Assembly: GCA_946478765.1 (NCBI GenBank)
Contig: CAMLDH010000223.1
Coordinates: 1 to 6,492 of the forward strand
Length of the DNA stretch: 6,492 nucleotides
Direction: 5' to 3'
Origin: an uncultured Oxalobacteraceae bacterium
GTDB lineage: Bacteria > Pseudomonadota > Gammaproteobacteria > Burkholderiales > Burkholderiaceae
Shown: piece by piece, positions 1-4,760 of the stretch
Layout: each line of letters opens with the position of its first letter
How positions within the stretch are numbered: the stretch's first letter is position 1
The notes under the pieces: model-generated
Databases searched by the model: none
The model's input: only the letters and a program-made list of their open reading frames with translations
What the model was told of the DNA's origin: nothing
Program-made: the position numbers and the translations under genes

Positions 1-1756
1 GTCGCCACCAGGGATCGGACGGCGTCGGGGCAACGCGCTCGCCAAGGAGTATTTCGACGAGTGCCGTCGCGGCCGGATGGAGCAGCGTTGTAACGCTGGA
101 AAAAGACCCTTCGGCGGCGATGCGCGCCAGCAGGTTGGCGCATGCGGCCGGCAGGCGCGCGGCGTTCTTCGCAATGATCTGTTCCATCAAGCCGGCAGTG
201 CGCGGCGCCGGCAAAAGAACTGCCGCGCGCACCAAGGCTTCGTTTTCATTGCCGCTATAAATGCCGGCGGCGGAAATGTTGGACAAAAAGGATTCGATGC
301 GCACCGTGTCGCGCAATTGTTCCAGGATCGCCAACATCGATGCTTCATGCTCCGATGGTTGAGACCAATGCGGTACCGGCCAATCATCCAGCATGCGCGC
401 AGAGAGTGCGTGCGCCTCGCGCCACAGGGGCGACGCCGTGCCCTCCCCGCTTTCGATCCAGCGCCGCGCGAGGTCCGCCAGATAAGGCATGCTTACCTGA
501 AGACCCGCGTCACTGAGAATGTCCAGCATGCGCGATCGAGGCCAGAGCACCAGCGCCGCACGACGATAGGTGCGTTCAAATGAAGCGCCTTCGTTGCCTG
601 TGGCCTCGTGGAAGTATTGCTCGTCGGGCTCCCTATTCTGGAATGCATCGGGTGGACAGAGTTCGTCGTCCTCGAACGGCAAGGCATTGATTTCGGGACG
701 GCTGCCATCAGGCCGCCGCCATTGCAACACTGTCTCGATCCGGTCAGCCACCTCGTCGATCTCGAACAACTCGTCCTCATCGTCCTCATCCGACTCCGAA
801 TAAACTCCGCGCCCGCGTCTGTACCACCCATAATCGCGGTGTTCCGCACTCCCGTTCTCTTCGATGGAGACGATCGCCAAATGCAGGTCGCAGTCAGCCT
901 GCCCGGCGGCGTCAACCAGCACCGCCGCGACGGCGGCATCGGCGTTCTTCAGCGTATCGAACCCGAGTTCCGCCGCAGTATAGGCGTGCTCCAGCGGATA
1001 GATCAGCTTCTCGGGCGAATCATCGTCGGGCGCCTCCTTGCTGGCAACCCACTGCCGCAACAACTCCACGATGCGCCCTTGTTCCGCTTCATAAGCAGGT
1101 GGCCCGGATGGCTCGCTCTTGCCTTGACGCACCAGGTTATAGACGAGCGTCAGCCGGTAGCCGGAAGTGATGGGGCGCATCTCATGCACGCAGTCGGCAT
1201 AGAACGCGGCAAAGGCCACGTCGGCGGGTTCCGTACTGCGGAGGTCAAGGCAAACTTCCCGGTCCCGGTGGCGAATGACCAGTTCCCCTCCGCTGTATTC
1301 GGATGGCAAGACGAGCACAAGGGTCGCGAACATTCCCGGCGCTTTTTCCGTGTCGCGATGCTCTACGAAGAAACTCCCGGTGTCGTATATCAGGAGCTTG
1401 TAGAGTTCAGCCGAGACCGGCGCGCTTACGCCCAAGCCAGCGGCGGCTTGGGCGGCAATCGCATCGATGGTCCGGGGCCACTCGCGGCCTCCGAGGCGGA
1501 TATGCTCGGGTCCGATCTGCCAAGTCCGGCGTACATCGGTATCAATGAGCGTCTCTTCGCCGCGGCCATACGGCGCACGCTCGGCGACGGCGACGAGTTG
1601 TTCGGCCTGCACCGGCAAAAGCGGCAGAGAAATACGGCCGACGCCGTCAACTTCGAGATTTGGCGCAAAAATGGCGGTCGTGCCTGTCGCATAGAAGTCG
1701 CCATGACGACGAATTGCCGGGAGTATTTTGGCGAGGTCGTTAACGATGGATGACAT
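1..1756 (-). CDS. 2OG-Fe(II) oxygenase, large multidomain protein (partial, C-terminus beyond window)
   Basis: The minus strand is open without a stop from the ATG at 1756-1754 to the window edge, giving about 585 residues. Near the N-terminus is a double-stranded beta-helix oxygenase domain (about residues 115-210) with the Fe(II) triad H133-x-D135 and H191, followed ten residues later by R201 in GYRLTLVYNL, the usual 2-oxoglutarate-binding position. Strands such as ATLVLVLP and SGGELVIRH match prolyl-4-hydroxylase-like enzymes. Such enzymes couple oxidative decarboxylation of 2-oxoglutarate to hydroxylation; the substrate here is unknown. The rest is probably helical, with a strongly acidic patch at residues 321-335 (ESDEDDEDELFEIDE) and no recognised domain. 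No membrane segment or signal peptide is visible. The start lacks a strong Shine-Dalgarno (only a distant CAGG), but the next in-frame ATG (M142) would remove the HxD motif. Codon use is GC-rich, like the helicase at the other end. The plus-strand ORFs across this region are antisense shadows. Confidence 0.9.
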   Translation of the reverse strand, partial: MSSIVNDLAKILPAIRRHGDFYATGTTAIFAPNLEVDGVGRISLPLLPVQAEQLVAVAERAPYGRGEETLIDTDVRRTWQIGPEHIRLGGREWPRTIDAIAAQAAAGLGVSAPVSAELYKLLIYDTGSFFVEHRDTEKAPGMFATLVLVLPSEYSGGELVIRHRDREVCLDLRSTEPADVAFAAFYADCVHEMRPITSGYRLTLVYNLVRQGKSEPSGPPAYEAEQGRIVELLRQWVASKEAPDDDSPEKLIYPLEHAYTAAELGFDTLKNADAAVAAVLVDAAGQADCDLHLAIVSIEENGSAEHRDYGWYRRGRGVYSESDEDDEDELFEIDEVADRIETVLQWRRPDGSRPEINALPFEDDELCPPDAFQNREPDEQYFHEATGNEGASFERTYRRAALVLWPRSRMLDILSDAGLQVSMPYLADLARRWIESGEGTASPLWREAHALSARMLDDWPVPHWSQPSEHEASMLAILEQLRDTVRIESFLSNISAAGIYSGNENEALVRAAVLLPAPRTAGLMEQIIAKNAARLPAACANLLARIAAEGSFSSVTTLLHPAATALVEILLGERVAPTPSDPWWR

Positions 1757-1964
1757 GCAATTTCAGCCTGTTTTCAGAGTTCAAGGTAAACGGGGCTGCG
1801 GAGGAATGACTTATCGCGCGATGCGCTATTACCTGCATATTTGATGAAGCGCGCAAAAATCCGTTCCGCCGTCTTGGTCGCTTGCCTTGATTTTGGAATA
1901 TTCATTGGAAGTCAGGCAGTGAACAGCTAACACGGTAAGGCGTGCTTGGTGCTGCAAGTCCACA
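1757..1964. other. Spacer between the oxygenase start and the gene remnants
   Basis: About 208 bases with no ORF I can support. It should contain the promoter and leader of the leftward oxygenase gene. A weak candidate on the minus strand is TTGCGC, 17 bases, GGTAAT, but nothing is convincing. It also contains the short repeat end at 1928-1950, described separately. Confidence 0.5.
1928..1950 (+). repeat. Partial third copy of the repeat end
   Basis: TAACACGGTAAGGCG at 1928-1942 recurs exactly at 3054-3068, at the left end of the full repeat copy. Similarity continues to 1950 with three mismatches (20 of 23 bases). There is no core or right arm here, so it is either a solo relic of the element or the scar of a recombination event. 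It lies 14 bases from the point where the JetC-like reading frame loses similarity. Confidence 0.5.
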
Positions 1965-2108
1965 GGATTTGCCGGCACCGTTATTGCCGCGCAATAGCAG
2001 GTGGCCGTTGGGGAACCAGAATTCTTCGCTGTCGTAGTGGAACAGTTCGATCAATCTGCACGGCAGGCGGGTATACAGATCCCAGATCCGCCATTTCGCT
2101 GTCTGTCA
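1965..2108 (-). pseudogene. N-terminal remnant of a TIGR02680/JetC-like (Wadjet) SMC-type ATPase
   Basis: Read leftward in the frame starting at 2096, the sequence encodes a 44-residue stretch that includes LIELFHYDSEEFWFPNGHL and then LLLRGNNGAGKS. GNNGAGKS is a Walker A P-loop. The pattern YD-x-EF-x-F-x-x-G-x-LLLRG-x-NG-x-GKS is, from family knowledge, the N-terminal signature of TIGR02680 proteins, the JetC ATPase of Wadjet plasmid-defence systems. Intact members exceed 1000 residues. Here similarity ends right after GKS (1965) and the frame stops at 1902-1904. An in-frame stop at 2106-2108 precedes it and there is no start codon of its own. It is therefore a broken leftover, not a working ATPase. 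Assignment rests on pattern recall; other SMC/RecF-like ATPases share parts of it. Confidence 0.6.
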
Positions 2109-2154
2109 GCAGTCGGTCGATCACGACAAATTCGTCGTATTGGCATTCGCTCAT
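2083..2154 (-). pseudogene. 5' remnant of an uncharacterised gene, fused to the JetC-like fragment
   Basis: The ATG at 2154-2152 begins MSECQYDEFVVIDRLLTDS and then EMADL, after which the frame runs out of phase through the JetC-like segment and stops at 1981-1983 (57 residues in total). The opening (YxEFxxIDRxLTxxEMxxL) resembles, from memory, the N-terminus of large uncharacterised bacterial proteins that continue with an LRxxSxRAxIT motif; that continuation is absent. The two frames overlap around 2083-2096, which suggests a deletion joined the beginning of this gene to the beginning of the ATPase gene. No Shine-Dalgarno is visible, but a plausible promoter lies about 60 bases upstream. 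The 57-residue frame could still be translated but is unlikely to be functional. Confidence 0.45.
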
Positions 2155-2212
2155 GCTTGAAGATTCGCGATTGTGGACGCGAGGAAAAGTCTTGCTGCGG
2201 AAGTAACTGACA

Positions 2213-2242
2213 GTATAAACTGGCTGACGCTTTTTATAGCAA
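2213..2242 (-). promoter_or_regulatory. Candidate sigma70 promoter, leftward
   Basis: On the minus strand, TTGCTA (2242-2237) is followed after 18 bases by TTATAC (2218-2213); shifting the -10 by one base gives TATACT. It points at the remnant starting at 2154 and would be that gene's surviving promoter. It lies back to back with the rightward candidate at 2245-2274. Seen by eye only. Confidence 0.3.
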
Positions 2243-2244
2243 TT

Positions 2245-2274
2245 TTGGCATGCCTATCCTGTGTGACGTAAATA
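2245..2274 (+). promoter_or_regulatory. Candidate sigma70 promoter for the receiver-domain gene
   Basis: TTGGCA (2245-2250) is followed after 18 bases by TAAATA (2269-2274). This would give a leader of roughly 120 bases before the start at 2401, containing the direct repeat at 2316-2346 and the small hairpin GACAG-TTG-CTGTC at 2349-2361. Found by eye; unproven. Confidence 0.3.
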
Positions 2275-2315
2275 GCGAAACAACCATGGAGTAAAGGTTT
2301 GCTCTGAGTTGGCTG

Positions 2316-2346
2316 GCCAAGTTAGGTGGCCGGACGCCAAGTTAGG
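2316..2346 (+). repeat. Tandem 11-bp direct repeat with 20-bp period, possible operator
   Basis: GCCAAGTTAGG occurs exactly at 2316-2326 and 2336-2346. Start-to-start distance is 20 bases, about two helical turns, placing both copies on the same DNA face between the candidate promoter and the start codon. That arrangement suits a dimeric regulator or cooperative binding. The first copy also lies in the inverted pair GGCC...GGCC (2315-2331). No known regulator motif is recognised. Confidence 0.4.
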
Positions 2347-2389
2347 CAGACAGTTGCTGTCCGTCTAAATACAAACAGATAACTTCCAC

Positions 2390-2395
2390 AAGGAG
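2390..2395 (+). promoter_or_regulatory. Ribosome binding site of the receiver-domain gene
   Basis: AAGGAG ends five bases before the ATG at 2401, a near-perfect Shine-Dalgarno that fixes this start. Confidence 0.8.
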
Positions 2396-2400
2396 CGCCA

Positions 2401-3048
2401 ATGGAATCTATTGCACATCTTCTTACTGCTCTTGCGTCGCTGGCGTGGCCAGTGGCATTCGCCGTCATGCTGTTTGTATTTTACGAACCGATAAAGAAGC
2501 TAATTGATTCAGCTCGCGGGCGAAAATTCACAATCAAAGTCGCAGGGAACGAGCTCACGATGGAGGAGGCATCTGAGCAACAACGGCTAATAGTTTCAGA
2601 CATTCAATTGAAGCTAGCTGAGTTGGAAAAGCGATTGACATTGAATTCACATGAGCCCCTCACTCTTGCTAGTACGCCTTCGCGGAGTAGCAAACATATA
2701 CTTTGGGTGGATGACCGACCAAAGAACAATAGTTTCTTAGTGGCCTCACTAGAGGAAAGAGGAGCAAAGGTCGATATTGCTCTAAGTACCGAGGAAGGGC
2801 TCGAGAAATTCAAATCAGGCCAGTACGATGTCGTTATTTCTGACATGGCACGACCCGAGGGAGAAAAGGCAGGAATTGATCTAGCAAAGAAAATTCGGAT
2901 GCTGAATCCAAACACTCCATTTTTTATCTTCTGCGGCAATTGGGCAGCAAGAAATCTCAAAGAGGAGTCGCTACAGGCTGGAGTAACAAGCATCACGTCG
3001 TCAGGAACAACTTTGTTGAGCCGTTTACCGCCTTCCAATGGAAGCTAA
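2401..3048 (+). CDS. Membrane-anchored response-regulator receiver-domain protein
   Basis: 215 residues. One N-terminal membrane segment (about residues 9-28, rich in A, V, F, L) is followed by a basic stretch, suggesting a cytoplasmic C-terminus. A helical, probably coiled-coil linker (about 53-80) leads to a receiver-like domain from about residue 98. It has the acidic pair D104-D105 in ILWVDD, the likely phospho-acceptor D148 in VVISDM, and beta4 PFFIFCG. The usual conserved Ser/Thr after beta4 appears to be Cys178, and no lysine occupies the usual beta5 position (VTSITSSG), so phosphotransfer chemistry may be altered or lost. There is no output domain. The protein ends soon after beta5, and alpha5 looks short. 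The Shine-Dalgarno is strong, and the gene stands alone and is more AT-rich than the flanking genes. A 218-bp repeat begins within 13 bases of its stop. No partner kinase is present, and its role is unknown. Confidence 0.85.
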   Translation: MESIAHLLTALASLAWPVAFAVMLFVFYEPIKKLIDSARGRKFTIKVAGNELTMEEASEQQRLIVSDIQLKLAELEKRLTLNSHEPLTLASTPSRSSKHILWVDDRPKNNSFLVASLEERGAKVDIALSTEEGLEKFKSGQYDVVISDMARPEGEKAGIDLAKKIRMLNPNTPFFIFCGNWAARNLKEESLQAGVTSITSSGTTLLSRLPPSNGS

Positions 3049-3060
3049 TCGGGTAACACG

Positions 3061-3278
3061 GTAAGGCGCACTCGGTAGGGCATCAATCACGAAGCATATT
3101 GCGCCGCATGCTTTCACCTTCCACGAGTCGATGAAAAGTCGAATAATTCCAATGGAATAAGCGTGCAACCAGTCCATGTTTTACCGGATTGTGCCCCTAC
3201 GGTCATGGGACATCGGTTGCGTGAGCCGCATGCGGCGCAATACGCTTCGCGATTGACGCCCTACCTGATGCGCCTTAC
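3061..3278. repeat. 218-bp repeat element with ~50-bp terminal inverted repeats, copy 1
   Basis: The left arm (3061-3110, beginning GTAAGGCGCA) and right arm (3229-3278, ending TGCGCCTTAC) are inverted repeats matching at 44 of 50 positions. They enclose a 118-base core. The same core and left arm recur at 4562-4755. There is no ORF of note, so this is a non-autonomous, MITE-like or repeat-derived element, possibly a structured RNA. It lies just after the receiver-gene stop and could act as a transcription barrier for it. The element's mobiliser is unknown, and I see no clear target-site duplication. Confidence 0.8.
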
Positions 3279-3283
3279 GGCCT

Positions 3284-3422
3284 TTTTACAACCATCGCCG
3301 GCTTCAATCGACGCTGGGCTATGTCAGCCCCATGCAGTTTGAAAGGAAGTGGCTTGCCGATCAGCTTCGGCAAACTGCGTGACGAACTCGGTTATGGGAT
3401 ACGGAAAACAGGGGCAAGGTCA
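3284..3422 (+). mobile_element. 3' remnant of an IS3-family insertion sequence (transposase C-terminus plus right end)
   Basis: From 3284 the plus strand reads FYNHRRLQSTLGYVSPMQF and continues ERKWLADQLRQTA to a stop at 3380-3382. This is the characteristic C-terminus of IS3-family OrfB (DDE, rve domain) transposases. Everything upstream, including the catalytic DDE residues, is gone: the preserved frame starts five bases after the end of repeat copy 1. The following bases run to GGGGCAAGGTCA, which ends in CA as IS3-family terminal inverted repeats do, so the IS right end is probably at 3422. That is only three bases from the stop of the minus-strand gene ending at 3426. Nonfunctional; the right boundary is inferred. 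Confidence 0.75.
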
Positions 3423-3425
3423 GTT

Positions 3426-4449
3426 TCAAACCCAGATCTCTTTCCCCGATGAAGAGGGAAGCCAATTCTCTTCCACCGCAGAAGCAATACCACTACCGCC
3501 TCCCATCCTATCTTGATTTTTGCCGTGCTCGTCCTGTTTGACTGCTTCTCCCAGAGTTATTCCACTAACATCGATTCCCTTGGCCGCGAGTCGCTCCTTG
3601 ATTTCTTCTTTTTTCATTCCCAACGGCGTTTTAAAATCTTCCAGTTTTGCAAATTGTGCTTGTGGAGTAGGCCTGAGAATTTGTATTCCCAACGAACTAT
3701 CATACGAAGGTACAAAATGTCCATTTTGGACCATACCTAATACCTCACGGCCCAGCGCTGAAAGTTTATGCTCCGTATTTCGCTCCTCTACGGGTTTGTT
3801 TTTTGCCGATTTCCGAACTAAAGTTTTATCATCCAATGGAGTCGTAAGCGCCGCCTCCCTTTGATGATGTGCCAAACCTAGTAACCAGTAGCTATTCACC
3901 CTCATGTTATGGACACGAGGATTGTAAATATTCCCTTTGTTTGCTTCTTTGGGAGGCGCATTATAGGCGGCCATCACAGAATTTAAGTCGGACTTTCGCT
4001 GAGAACTATATAAAAAAGCAGGCGTTCCGGAGAGAATATTCTTGGTACTCGAATAAACATAATCCTCCGCCTCTCTCCATCCCGATCCAATGGGGCGATT
4101 TTTGAGGCTCTGCGGAGAGAAACCATAGGTCGCCTGTTGGAGTTGTATTCGAGATGTATAGGGAGTCTTTTGTTGAGCACTAGCTGCAGCATCGCTTCGT
4201 ATAGTATAGCCTCGCCAATACGCTTGTATTGTTGCCGCAGCTTTATTCTTCTTTTGCCGTTCCAGTTCCTTTCTTATGGTATGGGCACGACTTTTTCCAC
4301 CCGCATAGATTCCAGGGATAACTTTTCGTGGTCCGCCCCCCCCCTTCTTGCGCCATGTCTGCCAAATTCCCCTGCATGGCCTTCAGTTTTTTATCTGGAT
4401 TGCCTATATAAACATGGAACGACGGTAAACAGGGTAGAGACACCTTCAT
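3426..4449 (-). CDS. IQ-motif protein of unknown function, frame interrupted at a G9 tract (phase-variable or frameshifted)
   Basis: The gene starts at the ATG 4449-4447 behind AAGGA (4461-4457). The first frame reads 38 residues to a run of nine G (4344-4336) and then ends out of phase at 4243 (68 residues). The frame after the tract is open from 4382 to the stop at 3426-3428, but contains no ATG, GTG or TTG until 3977, and that start has no Shine-Dalgarno. With 8 or 11 G the frames join; with 8 the protein has 340 residues. It then carries a basic helix (about 52-70, RKELERQKKNK) and an exact IQ motif, IQAYWRGYTIR (residues 74-84), a calmodulin-binding signature in eukaryotes. Residues 155-340 contain no family I recognise. 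No signal peptide or membrane segment is visible. Codon use is AT-richer than in the flanks. The C-terminus may have been clipped by the adjacent IS end. Automated callers would report only 3426-3977 (183 residues). Confidence 0.7.
4336..4344 (-). repeat. Homopolymeric tract of nine G on the coding strand
   Basis: Nine consecutive C on the plus strand, nine G in the minus-strand gene, lie exactly where the reading frame must change. Poly-G runs of this length are classic slipped-strand mispairing sites in bacterial contingency loci, and they also favour polymerase slippage and sequencing errors. Loss of one G or gain of two restores the 340-residue frame. Confidence 0.9.
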
Positions 4450-4456
4450 TTGAGAA

Positions 4457-4461
4457 TCCTT
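4457..4461 (-). promoter_or_regulatory. Ribosome binding site of the IQ-motif gene
   Basis: AAGGA lies seven bases before the ATG at 4449. It decides the start and shows that the short 5' frame before the G tract is a genuine gene beginning. Confidence 0.7.
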
Positions 4462-4469
4462 ATCGCAAC

Positions 4470-4499
4470 ATTATGTGCACAACATTTCCGCATAAGTAA
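4470..4499 (-). promoter_or_regulatory. Candidate promoter for the IQ-motif gene
   Basis: TTACTT (4499-4494) and CATAAT (4475-4470) are separated by 18 bases on the minus strand. Transcription would begin near 4463, giving a very short leader that still contains the AAGGA. By eye only. Confidence 0.3.
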
Positions 4500-4561
4500 C
4501 CGAGGCATCAATTTAGTTCCATGCAAAATGGAATGGAGGTAATCTGCTCTGCAACAACGCA

Positions 4562-4755
4562 GTAAGGCGCGCCCAGTAGGGCGTCAATAGCGAAGCGTAT
4601 TGCGCCGCATACTTTCACCTTCCACGAGTCGATGAAAAGTCGAATAACTCCAATGGAATAAGCGTGCAACCAGTCCATGTTTTACCGGATTGTGCCCCTA
4701 CGGTCATGGGACATCGGTTGCGTGAGCCGCATGCGGCGCTACTGAATACACCTTA
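4562..4755. repeat. Repeat element copy 2, right arm shortened
   Basis: Same orientation as copy 1. The left arm (4562-4611) differs from copy 1 at 8 of 50 positions, while the next 128 bases (4612-4739) differ by a single base (C at 4648 against T at 3147). The right arm is collapsed: after CATGCGGCGC comes TACTGAATACA and then CCTTACG, so most of the inverted arm is missing. It lies immediately downstream of the RecQ-like stop (4761-4763). The palindrome GCCGCATGCGGC at its inner edge could form a hairpin, but no T-run follows. Confidence 0.8.
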
Positions 4756-4760
4756 CGCCC

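Noticed and set aside
77..583. 168-codon plus-strand ORF and short minus-strand ORFs at 187-387 and 493-939
   Set aside because: All overlap the continuous oxygenase frame in other phases and have compositions (R, P, S, C rich) typical of out-of-frame GC-rich DNA.
608..1753. 381-codon plus-strand ORF
   Set aside because: It lies antisense to the 2OG oxygenase, whose minus-strand frame holds a complete HxD...H...R motif set. The plus-strand translation shows no recognisable domain and is a GC-rich shadow.
1946..2206. 86- and 69-codon plus-strand ORFs
   Set aside because: They are antisense to the JetC-like and MSECQYDEF remnants, use TTG/ATG starts without a ribosome binding site, and have no recognisable content.
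2604..3038. 144-codon minus-strand ORF
   Set aside because: Antisense to the receiver-domain gene, which has a strong Shine-Dalgarno, a membrane anchor and conserved receiver residues.
3229..3290. Possible intrinsic terminator: right arm of copy 1 followed by GGCCTTTTTA
   Set aside because: The T-run belongs to the IS3 transposase reading frame (FYN) and is not directly attached to a compact GC stem; termination by the long arm hairpin remains possible but unsupported.
4137..4499. 120-codon plus-strand ORF and minus-strand ORF 3983-4192
   Set aside because: They overlap the IQ-motif frame; the minus-strand one is simply another phase of the same gene and has no start signal.
4562..4600. Resemblance of the repeat left arm to a group II intron 5' end (GCGCGCCCAGTAGGGCG)
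   Set aside because: The same sequence recurs inverted in the right arm of copy 1, so the palindromic-repeat explanation accounts for it better; an intron 5' end would not be mirrored.
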